Source: JACPLA01 sp035291905 (lineage in GTDB: Bacteria; Bacteroidota; Ignavibacteria; UBA10030). From it: a stretch of DNA of 15,109 bases. Positions 5,163-13,241 of this stretch are shown piece by piece. Each line of letters begins with the position of its first letter. Positions within the stretch are counted from its first letter, which is position 1. Location: assembly GCA_035291905.1 (NCBI GenBank), contig DATDRF010000011.1, forward strand, positions 1-15,109. The letters are read 5' to 3'. Made by a program: the position numbers and the translations under genes. The notes beneath the pieces are model-generated. The model made no database searches and was not told the origin of the DNA. It saw only the letters and a program-made list of their open reading frames with translations.

Positions 5163-7877
5163 CTACTGAGGCTGAGCCTGCCCCGATCGCTGAGCCGTCA
5201 ACGTGTCGATTCGTTTTCGAGCTTCAATCTGCAGTTTCTCCTCATTCACGAATTGATCGACACCCTGTTCGCTCCGGTAACGCGTCTTGATGAGCTCAAG
5301 GGTGCTAAGGGCCTCGTCATATCGGCCCAGTCCCTTGTAAACCTGCAGAAGAACAATGTAGGGGTTATCCTGCGCCACGGCGGGTACCTCTCCCCTGTCG
5401 ACAACCGGTTTTACCTCTGCAAGAATCTCCTCGAGGTACTGATTTGCCGTTTCCGTGCGACCTGCGACCATATAGTAATTGGATATATCGACTTTCATCG
5501 CGTACGGCATGGGAATAATGCTGCGGGGGATCACCTCTTCCATCCGGTCGAGCACCTGGGCAAATTTTTCCGGCTTCCGATCGACGTTTGCATAATAGTA
5601 TCCGAGAGAGAAGAATGCCTGGCGATAGTTGCTCATGAGGCGGCGGACGTCCTCGTCAAAATAGGTTGTGCTGTCGCGGATGCCGCGCCAGAGAAAACCG
5701 GGCTGGAATTCTTTTGACGAAGTCTCCACGGGGGTGAAGAAATTCGTCATCATCTTCTCTTCATCGAGAATCTGCCAGTACGGTCCCTGCTTGGGCACCA
5801 GCCGGAACGCCAGGCCTTCCAGCCGCATGTAATCGCGCAGGCCGATCTTGCTGTCGTCCGAGACCGTCATGGCAAAGTAAACCGGGCGCTCCCAGTTGTT
5901 GGTCCGGATAATGTCAAACACCATGACATCCTGCACCCTCAGGCCTGTGTACTGTCCGAAATTGATCGTGGGTGCCAGCGTAAACTTGATCGCCCCGCGG
6001 TTCGTCAACGAAGTGTCCTTGACGCCAAACTGGTCGATGACCGCTTTCGGGAGGGGAATTTCCCGTGTCGTCGCCTGATAGGGGAACAGCGGCATAATGT
6101 TTTCAATCCTGACATCGGGAATGCTGATGGGCACCTTCTTTGCACCGTACGGTTCCTGATTCTTTAGCTGGTGGATGTACCAGTTCGTGTTCACGAGGCT
6201 CAGGTTCACAATTCGGATGTCACGGCGGATCCCCTCAACATCCTGCAGATACCAGAGAGGGAATGTGTCATTATCCCCGTTGGTGAAAAGAATCGCGTCC
6301 TGCGCACATGATTGAAGCAGATTGTAGGAATAGTCCCATGCAACGTAGTTGCCTTGCCGATTGGATTCATGCCAATTCACTCGGGCCATATTCAGAGGAA
6401 TGAAGACGAGCGCGAGAGCAAGCACCGAGTACGCTGCAGGAGCGGGATTCGATGTCTGAAAATACCGTTGTTTCAGTTCGTCAACAAGGCCGAGGACTCC
6501 CACGCCAATCCACATCGAGAACATGAAGAAGGCCCCCACATAGAAGTAATCTCTTTCCCTCGGCTGCGGCTCCTGCATGTTGAAGTACACCATCAGGATA
6601 AGCCCCAGAGCGAGGAAGAATGAGGTTGCCACAAAGGCCATCTTCCAGTCCTTTTGCCAGTGATAATACACACCAAAGAACCCGATCAGGAGCGGAATTG
6701 CGTAGAGCTTCTTCCAGTCGACTCCGGCCTCCTTCCAGTCACCCTCTACACCGACATAATTCCATCCGAAATATCGGATGAACATGTGGTCCAACTGATA
6801 GTTCCAGAAATAATCCCAATCACTCGCGTACTTTTCGGCTGCTGCCGCCTGTTCAGGCTCCGTTCTGTTCCACCGGCGATTGACCAGCGGTGCCTCACCG
6901 TATTGTTCACGATTGAGGTAGCTGACGAGCCGCGTGAGGTTGTTCGGATTGTTTTCGTTCATAGGGGGGTTTGCATTTGCCCTTATGAACACCATGGTGT
7001 ACGTGGAATAGCCAAGGACGATCAGGAGAAACGAAAGCAGAGCGACATTGACGATTCGCTGGTTCAGTTGGATCGAACGATACACTCCGTAGAGGGCTCC
7101 GCCGATGGCGGCAAGGGGAATGAACACCAGGACCTCGGATCGGACTTCCCCGAACTGGCCGTCAAGCAGCGACGGAAGCCATTTGACAATGCCGGGATAG
7201 ATGACGCCGAAAACAATGAGTGCTCCAGCGCCGAACTTGATAAAACCTCTGACCGAGAATTCATTCAGCCGGAAGTACACCAGCAGCATCACGGAAAAGA
7301 GGGTTAGAACTGCCAGCAAATGCACTCCTACGGAGAGACCGACCATGTAGGCAATCAACAGGAGATACACATCTCCCCGTCGCCAGTCGGCCATTTCATA
7401 CCACCGCATCGCCAGCCACAGGATGGAGCTGACGAAGAACATACTGAGGGCGTACACCTCGGCTTCCACTGCGTTGAACCAGAAAGTCTTGGAGAATGTC
7501 AGTGAAAGTGCACCGATGACGGCGGAGCCATAGAGGACAACCCGATCATAGGTCGTCTCCGGTTTCCCGCGCCACATCGTCATGAAGCGGACCGAAACGA
7601 GATACAGGAACATGACCGTGACCGCACTGGCGAGCGCCGAAATCACATGCATGCGAACTGCAATGTCTGCTGAGAGCGGAATGAGGCTGAAGATTCTCGC
7701 AATGAGGAGGAACAACGGCGCTCCAGGGGGATGAGGGACCTGGAGATAATAGGCTGCAGCCATGAATTCGCCCACGTCCCAGAAGACCACAGTGGGTGAA
7801 AGAGTCCAGAGGTAGATCGCAAGAGAAACCGCAAAAACTCCGCCCCCAATGATGCGGTTGATATTGAACTGATTCAT
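5163..7877 (-). CDS. DUF2723 polytopic membrane protein, protein O-mannosyltransferase-like, with TPR-like C-terminus
   Basis: A 904-aa protein. The N-terminal DUF2723 (PF11028) signature is clear: TLSPTVVFWDVGEFMAAAYY with acidic Asp34/Glu37, then VPHPPGAPLF at 48-57, a membrane-embedded GT-C-type layout. Many hydrophobic segments run to about residue 520, including QPRERDYFYVGAFF near 440. A soluble domain follows, starting around TNGDNDTFPLWYLQ (~530). The last ~100 residues (MPYAMKVDISNYYMVAGR and after) look like TPR helices. The human relative TMEM260 is a protein O-mannosyltransferase; bacterial members are uncharacterised, so activity on exported proteins is inferred. I choose ATG 7877, preceded by AGAGG 5 bases away, over TTG 7904 (9 residues longer). 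It lies between hemW and the GT4 gene in the same orientation. Confidence 0.88.
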   Translation of the reverse strand: MNQFNINRIIGGGVFAVSLAIYLWTLSPTVVFWDVGEFMAAAYYLQVPHPPGAPLFLLIARIFSLIPLSADIAVRMHVISALASAVTVMFLYLVSVRFMTMWRGKPETTYDRVVLYGSAVIGALSLTFSKTFWFNAVEAEVYALSMFFVSSILWLAMRWYEMADWRRGDVYLLLIAYMVGLSVGVHLLAVLTLFSVMLLVYFRLNEFSVRGFIKFGAGALIVFGVIYPGIVKWLPSLLDGQFGEVRSEVLVFIPLAAIGGALYGVYRSIQLNQRIVNVALLSFLLIVLGYSTYTMVFIRANANPPMNENNPNNLTRLVSYLNREQYGEAPLVNRRWNRTEPEQAAAAEKYASDWDYFWNYQLDHMFIRYFGWNYVGVEGDWKEAGVDWKKLYAIPLLIGFFGVYYHWQKDWKMAFVATSFFLALGLILMVYFNMQEPQPRERDYFYVGAFFMFSMWIGVGVLGLVDELKQRYFQTSNPAPAAYSVLALALVFIPLNMARVNWHESNRQGNYVAWDYSYNLLQSCAQDAILFTNGDNDTFPLWYLQDVEGIRRDIRIVNLSLVNTNWYIHQLKNQEPYGAKKVPISIPDVRIENIMPLFPYQATTREIPLPKAVIDQFGVKDTSLTNRGAIKFTLAPTINFGQYTGLRVQDVMVFDIIRTNNWERPVYFAMTVSDDSKIGLRDYMRLEGLAFRLVPKQGPYWQILDEEKMMTNFFTPVETSSKEFQPGFLWRGIRDSTTYFDEDVRRLMSNYRQAFFSLGYYYANVDRKPEKFAQVLDRMEEVIPRSIIPMPYAMKVDISNYYMVAGRTETANQYLEEILAEVKPVVDRGEVPAVAQDNPYIVLLQVYKGLGRYDEALSTLELIKTRYRSEQGVDQFVNEEKLQIEARKRIDTLTAQRSGQAQPQ

Positions 7878-7954
7878 TCGTTCCTCTTCGTTTTCGTCAG
7901 ACAAAAAGTGCGTATAAGGTAACTATGATTGTCAGGATTAGCAACCAGGTACCG

Positions 7955-7999
7955 GGATTCACAGGATTGGGAGGATTACCACGATCAATTGGATTATCG
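7955..7999 (-). repeat. Degenerate 9-bp tandem repeat (GGATTnnnn) at the hemW 3' end
   Basis: Read on the + strand, five 9-base units follow one another: GGATTCACA, GGATTGGGA, GGATTACCA, CGATCAATT (degenerate) and GGATTATCG. A further GGATT stands at 7935. The last unit contains the hemW stop codon (7994-7996). The array occupies most of the 116-bp gap between hemW and the DUF2723 gene. It resembles AATCCTGT-type short repeats seen in many environmental bacterial genomes. No function is evident. Confidence 0.6.
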
Positions 8000-9145
8000 T
8001 TGAAGGAATGCGCTGCAGATTTCGTCACAGACCGCATAACCCTTTGCCGTGAGCCGCAACATTCTGCCGTCGAACGCGGCAAGCCTTGCAGAAACAAGTT
8101 CATCCATGAGCGGCCGATGTTCCTTTGCAAGATCAAGATCATGTCTCCTCGAAAAGCCCGCCACGTCAAGTCCGTCACTTCTCAACGCGAGAAAGATCTC
8201 CTCATCCCTCAGTTGATCGGCCGAGAGCAGTTCCTCACCCGCGACCGGAAACTTGGAACGTTCCAGCCTGTCGATATAGCCGTTCACGTTGGCAATATTC
8301 CACCAGCGCTTTCCGCTCCAAAACGAATGAGCCGACGGTCCAAGGCCAAGGTAGTTCGTGTGGTTCCAGTAATTGGCGTTGTGACGGGACCGATAGCCGG
8401 GGAGGGCAAAGTTTGAAACTTCATATTGCTCAAACCCGTGTCGCTTCAGGAAATCGATCGTAAACTGATACAATTCATTGTCCGCCTCCGGACTCAACGG
8501 CGTCACCTGCTTTGTTTGTACGAGCCGCGCAAGCGGTGTTGTAGGCTCGACGATAAGGCTGTAACACGAAAGATGCCTGGGGCGAAGCTCCAACGCCTGT
8601 TCGAGATTCGATTCCCATCGCTCACGTGTCTGGCCCGGCAGCGCAAAGATCAGGTCGATGCTGATGTTGTCGAATCCCGCCTCCGCGGCACTCTTGACGC
8701 ATTCGCGGGCCTGATCCGCCGAGTGAATCCGCGTCAGAAACCTCAGATCGTCTTCGTGAAACGATTGAATGCCAACGCTCAACCGATTGATCCCCGCCTT
8801 GCGAAATGCCCGAAGCTTGTCCGGGTCAACGGTGCCGGGATTCGTCTCCAATGTCACTTCCGCATTATCGCTGATCCGGTAGTGGCCCCTGAGGGAACGG
8901 AGAATCTCGTCGATATTAGACGGCGAAAGAAGCGAAGGCGTTCCGCCCCCAAAGAACACGGTGTCGTACTGACCGCGGAACCGGGGGTCCCCCGCACGCA
9001 GGATTGCCTCACTGTTCAGGGCAGAGAGAAACCTGCCGATGAGCTTCTCATAATCCGTACGCGATCCGTCCGGTGCAATGGAATAGAAATCACAATAGAG
9101 ACACTTGTGTTCGCAGAAGGGAATATGGAGATAGAGGCCTGCCAT
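7994..9145 (-). CDS. hemW: Radical-SAM haem chaperone HemW
   Basis: A 383-aa radical-SAM protein. The cluster motif is CEHKCLYCDF (Cys11, Cys15, Cys18). The residue two after the third Cys is Phe, as in HemW; true HemN coproporphyrinogen dehydrogenases have a fourth Cys there (CxxxCxxCxC). FFGGGTPSLLS (65-74) is the SAM-binding GGE-like loop, and TLETNPGT and RLSVGIQSFH (121-130) follow as usual. The C-terminal HemW domain contains NYWNHTNYLGLGPSAHSF. The family binds haem and delivers it to respiratory or other haem proteins; many members are misnamed HemN. The start is ATG 9145 (MAGLYLHIPF), 2 bp after the lepB stop, rather than a longer frame overlapping lepB. lepA/lepB/hemW proximity is a common arrangement across bacteria. 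Confidence 0.93.
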   Translation of the reverse strand: MAGLYLHIPFCEHKCLYCDFYSIAPDGSRTDYEKLIGRFLSALNSEAILRAGDPRFRGQYDTVFFGGGTPSLLSPSNIDEILRSLRGHYRISDNAEVTLETNPGTVDPDKLRAFRKAGINRLSVGIQSFHEDDLRFLTRIHSADQARECVKSAAEAGFDNISIDLIFALPGQTRERWESNLEQALELRPRHLSCYSLIVEPTTPLARLVQTKQVTPLSPEADNELYQFTIDFLKRHGFEQYEVSNFALPGYRSRHNANYWNHTNYLGLGPSAHSFWSGKRWWNIANVNGYIDRLERSKFPVAGEELLSADQLRDEEIFLALRSDGLDVAGFSRRHDLDLAKEHRPLMDELVSARLAAFDGRMLRLTAKGYAVCDEICSAFLQR

Positions 9146-9147
9146 GA

Positions 9148-10068
9148 TTATTTGATGAAGGTTCCGATTCTGCCCCATCGAATGCTGCCGATCTTGTCTG
9201 CGACGTCTGCCACGGCGATCTCAGGATCCCAGGACCAATAGATCATCAATGCTTCGCCGATAAGATTCTTGTCGGGAACAAATCCCCAAAACCGGCTGTC
9301 GAGACTGTTGTGGCGATTGTCTCCCAGCATGAAATAGTAGTTCTCCTCGACGACGTATTCTGTTGTCTCTTTCCCATCGATCCGAACCAGTCCATCGGAT
9401 GCAACAAAAGCCCGATGACCTTCCAGATAGATGATCGATCGCCAATCATCGATCGATCCGGCATTGAGCTGAATCCGGTCTCCGCTCCTGGGTACCACGA
9501 CGGGACCGTAATCGTCCTCGGTGTAGCCTTTTCCCCCGGGCAGCAGACGCACTCCGGTATTCAAAGAGAGGAATTTGCCGTCGGAAAGTCGCGCATGTGC
9601 AGGTTGGGTCAACTCTCTTCCATTCACAAACACCCGCCCTTCACGAATCAGAACCGTATCCCCTGGAAGCCCAACGCACCGCTTGATGTAATTGACCTGG
9701 CCCTCAGATTCAAGGTATTCAAAGCCGTTCGGATACTCAAAGACAACAATGTCCCCCCGCTCCACCTCGCTATAAAGCGGAAGCGCTGCTGATGCCAACC
9801 GTATGTTTGTGAGCGGGACATATTGCGGCGTCCGCAGACCGTACGCAAGCTTATTCACGAGAAGAAAATCGCCGATCAACAGCGTATTCTCCATCGAACC
9901 CGACGGAATCCGATACGCTTCGATGACAAAGACCTTGAGGGCAAACGCGACGGCTACTGTAATGAGAGCGGCCTTGAGATACTCCAGGATATCCTTGAGA
10001 ATCTCTTTGCGCGCTCGCGCCTTCGCGTTCGCCTCCTCTATTGTCATATCGGCCGGTTCTTGCGTCAT
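9148..10068 (-). CDS. lepB: Signal peptidase I, paralogue 1
   Basis: A 306-aa type I leader peptidase, which removes signal peptides from exported proteins at the outer face of the cytoplasmic membrane. One N-terminal membrane segment (~33-50, ALITVAVAFALKVFVIEA) precedes the nucleophile motif RIPSGSMENTLL (Ser58). The general base Lys129 lies in YIKRCVGLPGD, and the C-terminal box GDNRHNSLDSR is at 249-259. The serine-lysine dyad is complete, so the enzyme should be active. An insertion between the boxes (~140-235) makes it larger than Gram-positive SipS types. It starts 3 bp after the upstream paralogue's stop. The two copies are clearly diverged, with different N-termini and insertions, so this is an old duplication. 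Confidence 0.94.
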   Translation of the reverse strand: MTQEPADMTIEEANAKARARKEILKDILEYLKAALITVAVAFALKVFVIEAYRIPSGSMENTLLIGDFLLVNKLAYGLRTPQYVPLTNIRLASAALPLYSEVERGDIVVFEYPNGFEYLESEGQVNYIKRCVGLPGDTVLIREGRVFVNGRELTQPAHARLSDGKFLSLNTGVRLLPGGKGYTEDDYGPVVVPRSGDRIQLNAGSIDDWRSIIYLEGHRAFVASDGLVRIDGKETTEYVVEENYYFMLGDNRHNSLDSRFWGFVPDKNLIGEALMIYWSWDPEIAVADVADKIGSIRWGRIGTFIK

Positions 10069-10071
10069 GAT

Positions 10072-10959
10072 CTAACGGATCAGGGTTCCGATCCTGCCGA
10101 ACCGGATTGAACCGATCCTGGCAAAAATGTCGTAGAGCGGAATATCCGTATTCCATGACCAGTAGACGATGAGGGGTGTCCCGACAAGGTCCTCCTTCGG
10201 TATGAATCCCCAATACCGGCTATCCAGGCTGTTATCGCGATGGTCGCCCATCCCAAACAGGTAGTCATGTTGTACAACGTACTCGGTCGCCGGCTTTTCG
10301 TCGAGCAGAATCCGGCCGCCGTCAAGCCGAATTGAATGGCCCTCTCTCTTGATGAAGACTTCCCAGTGCGGATACGAAGCGGCATCCAGCGCAATCTTCA
10401 TCCCTTTCGCGGGAACCACAAGAGGCCCGTAATTGTCCTCATTCCAGAGTGCGCCGGGCGGAAAGATGCGTTCTTCGGGATCGGCGGTCGCTATTCTTCC
10501 CGGCTCCGTGAATTTCAAATTGCGCGGCAACGGCGCCGCGCTTCCGTTGACATACAGTGCCCTGTTGATGACCTGGATCGTATCTCCGGGAAGTCCAACA
10601 CACCGCTTCAAATAGAATGTGAACTCATCGGTCTTTACCTCGTCCCGGTAGCCGGGAAACACAAAGACGATGACGTCATAGCGTTCAACGTCTCTGAATC
10701 CGGGGATCCGAAACCACGGAAGCCGCACGTTCGTGAAAGGTATGTTGCGCGGCGACGTACCCCCAAAAATGAACTTATTCACGAAGAGCAGATCGCCCGT
10801 CAACACCTCGTTTTCCATCGAACCCGTGGGGACGAGAAACGAAGCGATGACAAAATTGTTGAGGAGCAGAAAGGCGCCGAGGACGATTCCCAGTTCCTTG
10901 AGGAAGGCAAGGACTTTCTTCTTCATCGACGCAATATCGGTATGTTGCTCTTTCGCCAT
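10072..10959 (-). CDS. lepB: Signal peptidase I, paralogue 2
   Basis: A 295-aa signal peptidase I. A single N-terminal membrane segment (~23-40, LGIVLGAFLLLNNFVIAS) is followed by FLVPTGSMENEVL with catalytic Ser47, YLKRCVGLPGD with Lys118, and GDHRDNSLDSRYWG at 238-251. The third position of the last box is His where family members usually have Asn (GDNR). That residue is not part of the Ser-Lys dyad, so activity is expected. It shares the tail IGSIRxGRIGTxI with its neighbour, which shows common descent. It begins 21 bp after lepA, and the lepA-lepB order is conserved in many bacteria. Two non-identical copies suggest divided substrate preferences; this is inference. Confidence 0.94.
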   Translation of the reverse strand: MAKEQHTDIASMKKKVLAFLKELGIVLGAFLLLNNFVIASFLVPTGSMENEVLTGDLLFVNKFIFGGTSPRNIPFTNVRLPWFRIPGFRDVERYDVIVFVFPGYRDEVKTDEFTFYLKRCVGLPGDTIQVINRALYVNGSAAPLPRNLKFTEPGRIATADPEERIFPPGALWNEDNYGPLVVPAKGMKIALDAASYPHWEVFIKREGHSIRLDGGRILLDEKPATEYVVQHDYLFGMGDHRDNSLDSRYWGFIPKEDLVGTPLIVYWSWNTDIPLYDIFARIGSIRFGRIGTLIR

Positions 10960-10980
10960 GAGTATATCTTTCAGTATGGT

Positions 10981-12783
10981 TTAGTCTTCCATGGAAAGGA
11001 CTGCAAGAAACGCCTCCTGAGGTATCTCCACGCGCCCCACCTGCTTCATTCGCTTCTTCCCCTCTTTCTGCTTTTCCAGCAGTTTCCTTTTGCGGGTAAT
11101 GTCGCCGCCATAGCACTTCGCCAGAACGTTCTTCCGCATCGCGCTCAATGTCTCGCGTGCGATGACCTTGCTCCCGATGGCGGCCTGGATAGCGACCTCA
11201 AACATTTGACGTGGGATAAGCTCCCGAAGTTTCGAGCACAGTTTTCTTCCCCAATCGTAAGCCTTGATCTTGTGAACAATGGTCGACAATGCGTCCACCG
11301 GCTCTCCGTTCAACAGGATATCGAGTTTGACGAGGTCCGATTCCCGGTATTCGAGAAAATCATAGTCCAAGGACGCATAGCCCCTCGAGAGCGATTTCAG
11401 CCTGTCATAGAAATCGAAAATGATCTCGGCAAGAGGAAGCTCAAATTGAATGTCTGCCCTCTCAGGGCTCAGATAGGTCGTGTTCCGGTGAACTCCGCGT
11501 CGATCCATGCACAGTTTCATGATCCCGCCGATATACTCCGTCGGGGCAATGATCTGCGCCTTCACATAAGGCTCCTCCACGAGCTCGATATCGCCGGGAG
11601 ACGGCATGACGGCAGGATTGTCGACCATGATGTTCTCCCCCTTTAACGTCCTGATATGGTATTCGACGTTCGGAACGGTGTTGATGAGCGATTGATTGTA
11701 TTCGCGCTCAAGCCGTTCCCTGATGATCTCCATGTGCAGCAATCCAAGGAAGCCCGCCCTGAAACCGAACCCAAGGGCCACCGATGTCTCGGGCTCAAAC
11801 ACCAGAGAGGCATCATTGAGCTTGAGCTTCTCGAGCGCCTCGCGCAGTTCGGCAAAATCGTCGCTGTTCGACGGATACAAGCCGCTGAAGACCATCGGCT
11901 TGACCTCTTTGTATCCGGGAAGAGGCGACACCGCCGGCTGCGCGGCCATCGTGATGGTATCCCCTACCTTCGTTTCATGCACATCCTTGATGTTGGCAAT
12001 GATATATCCGACGTCTCCCGTGGAGAGAACGCCGGTACGTTTCCGCTTCATCTCAAGAATTCCGACCTCGTCGGCATCGAATTCCATGCCGCTCGACATG
12101 AACCGGATCTTTTCTTTTTCGCGCAATTCTCCGTCCTTGATCCTCACATAGGCAATTGCACCGCGGAACTCGTCAAAGATCGAATCGAAAATCAACGCCT
12201 GCAAAGGACTCTCGGGATTCCCCACCGGAGCCGGGACCCTGTGCACAATTGCCTCCAGAATCTCATCGGTACCGATCCCTTGCTTGGCACTTCCGAGGAT
12301 GATCTCTTCCTCTTTACACCCCAGCAAGTCCATAACCTGATGCTTGACCGCATCGATCATGGTCTTTGCACTGGGGAGGTCGATCTTGTTGATAAACGGG
12401 ATGATTTCGAGGCCCGCGTCGATCGCCAGGTAGAGATTGGAGATCGTCTGCGCTTCTACTCCCTGCGTCGCATCAACAACGAGAATGGCTCCTTCACATG
12501 CGGCAAGGGAGCGGGAGACTTCATAGGTAAAATCGACATGCCCGGGGGTATCGATGAGATTCAGAACATATTCGTTCTTGTCTTGAGAGTGGTATCGAAA
12601 CTGAATGGCGTGCAGCTTGATGGTGATCCCGCGCTCCTGTTCCAACTCCATATCGTCCAGGACCTGCTTGGTCGTCATCTCGCGGGGAGTCAATGCCCCC
12701 GTTCTCTCGAGAAGCCGGTCGGCGAGAGTCGATTTCCCGTGGTCAATATGGGCGACAATGCAAAAGTTGCGGATATTCTTCAT
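10981..12783 (-). CDS. lepA: Elongation factor 4 (ribosomal back-translocase GTPase LepA)
   Basis: A 600-aa translational GTPase, the normal LepA length. G1 is AHIDHGKST (11-19), G2 ERGITIK (50-56), G3 DTPGHVDF (78-85) and G4 NKID (132-135). The unique LepA C-terminal domain is recognisable by AKCYGGDITRKRKLL and KQKEGKKRMK near the end. LepA acts on ribosomes stalled or engaged in initiation and is often encoded next to lepB. The start ATG 12783 (MKNIRNFCIVAHIDHG) matches the family; a longer frame to 12846 would cover the leader hairpin and lacks homology. A probable promoter and a hairpin with T-rich tail lie upstream, so expression may be tuned in the leader. It heads the leftward lepA-lepB-lepB-hemW-DUF2723-GT4 run. 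Confidence 0.97.
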   Translation of the reverse strand: MKNIRNFCIVAHIDHGKSTLADRLLERTGALTPREMTTKQVLDDMELEQERGITIKLHAIQFRYHSQDKNEYVLNLIDTPGHVDFTYEVSRSLAACEGAILVVDATQGVEAQTISNLYLAIDAGLEIIPFINKIDLPSAKTMIDAVKHQVMDLLGCKEEEIILGSAKQGIGTDEILEAIVHRVPAPVGNPESPLQALIFDSIFDEFRGAIAYVRIKDGELREKEKIRFMSSGMEFDADEVGILEMKRKRTGVLSTGDVGYIIANIKDVHETKVGDTITMAAQPAVSPLPGYKEVKPMVFSGLYPSNSDDFAELREALEKLKLNDASLVFEPETSVALGFGFRAGFLGLLHMEIIRERLEREYNQSLINTVPNVEYHIRTLKGENIMVDNPAVMPSPGDIELVEEPYVKAQIIAPTEYIGGIMKLCMDRRGVHRNTTYLSPERADIQFELPLAEIIFDFYDRLKSLSRGYASLDYDFLEYRESDLVKLDILLNGEPVDALSTIVHKIKAYDWGRKLCSKLRELIPRQMFEVAIQAAIGSKVIARETLSAMRKNVLAKCYGGDITRKRKLLEKQKEGKKRMKQVGRVEIPQEAFLAVLSMED

Positions 12784-12811
12784 GATAACGGCCAACAGCC
12801 GGGAGGGTATG

Positions 12812-12855
12812 TAAAAACGCAAAAGAGTAAAGAGTGAAGAGGTCACCCTTTACTC
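12812..12855 (-). terminator. Hairpin with T-rich tail in the lepA leader (terminator or attenuator candidate)
   Basis: Positions 12825-12837 and 12843-12855 are inverted repeats matching at 12 of 13 positions (GAGTAAAGGGTGA against TCACTCTTTACTC on the minus strand), with a 5-base loop. On the minus strand the stem is followed at once by TTTTGCGTTTTT. The stem has only moderate GC. It lies about 30 bases before the lepA ATG and downstream of the candidate promoter, so it would be an attenuator-like leader element; it could instead end read-through from the symporter gene. Confidence 0.4.
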
Positions 12856-12871
12856 CCATCCTGAAACTGCC

Positions 12872-12903
12872 CTAATGTAGCGGAAAAACGGCTGAAGAGC
12901 AAG
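12872..12903 (-). promoter_or_regulatory. Candidate Bacteroidota-type promoter of lepA
   Basis: On the minus strand CTTG (12903-12900) is followed after exactly 20 bases by TACATTAG (12879-12872), one mismatch from TAnnTTTG. The predicted leader is about 80 bases and contains the 12825-12855 hairpin. The conserved end of the repeat copy at 12918 lies 14 bp upstream of the CTTG box. Confidence 0.4.
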
Positions 12904-12917
12904 AAACCGGATTGAGT

Positions 12918-13106
12918 GGTAGTGTATCAGTTTCAATACTAGACTACAACGCAGAGTCGCGCCTGCCCGCCTCAATAAGATCTTTGAGGCAGGCGGGGAG
13001 GACGCAGAGGATCGCGGAGAACAGCAGAATCACGCAAATTCCTCTGCGTTTCTCTGCGACCTCCGCGCCTCCGCGTTGAAGATTACTATCAAACTGACCC
13101 ACTACC
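12918..13106. repeat. Second copy (189 bp) of the MITE-like intergenic element
   Basis: The ends GGTAGTGTATCAGTTT (12918-12933) and the reverse complement of 13091-13106 match at 14 of 16 positions. The left 43 bases match the reverse complement of 508-550 in the first copy at 38 positions, including an unbroken 21-base identity (12940-12960 with 508-528). A strong hairpin pairs 12962-12975 with 12984-12997 (one mismatch, one G-T pair, 8-base loop). CTCTGCG/CGCAGAG heptamers recur at 12950, 13003, 13042 and 13052. The interior is shorter and different from copy 1. It lies within the 458-bp gap between the symporter stop and the lepA start; no gene is visible there. Confidence 0.7.
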
Positions 13107-13130
13107 GGACCTATAGGACGGCTGGAGTCT

Positions 13131-13200
13131 TCCTCTGCGTCCCTTGCGCCTTCTTCGAGAGCCATACGGTTAAATCTGATAGCGGAGAACGCAGGGGAGG
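13131..13200. repeat. Isolated CTCTGCG-type inverted repeat fragment
   Basis: Just outside the second element, CCTCTGCG (13132-13139) and CGCAGGGGAGG (13190-13200) stand in inverted orientation around an unremarkable spacer. This uses the same heptamer vocabulary as the MITE-like copies but without the GGTAGTG ends. It is probably a decayed or partial member. It occupies the stretch just downstream of the symporter stop. Confidence 0.4.
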
Positions 13201-13241
13201 CACAACACACGATGAAGAAAACCGAGAGTGGTCGCTCCTGA

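Noticed and set aside
7878..7904. TTG 7904 as the start of the DUF2723 protein.
   Set aside because: It would add a highly charged 9-residue leader (SDENEEER), while ATG 7877 has AGAGG at 5-base spacing and gives a normal N-terminus.
7897..8178. A 93-codon minus-strand frame overlapping the hemW 3' end, with NPPNPVNPG and a hydrophobic C-terminus.
   Set aside because: Most of it is an out-of-frame reading of hemW, and the proline-rich part comes from the 9-bp tandem repeat. Kept only as a curiosity in the findings.
10336..12837. Two long open frames (about 436 and 393 codons) antisense to lepB paralogue 2 and lepA.
   Set aside because: Both mirror strongly conserved genes, show no recognisable domain, and have no plausible start region; they are antisense shadows.
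12784..12846. A 21-codon N-terminal extension of LepA.
   Set aside because: LepA proteins begin at or near MKNIRNFCIVAHIDHG; the extension reads through the leader hairpin region and has no homology.
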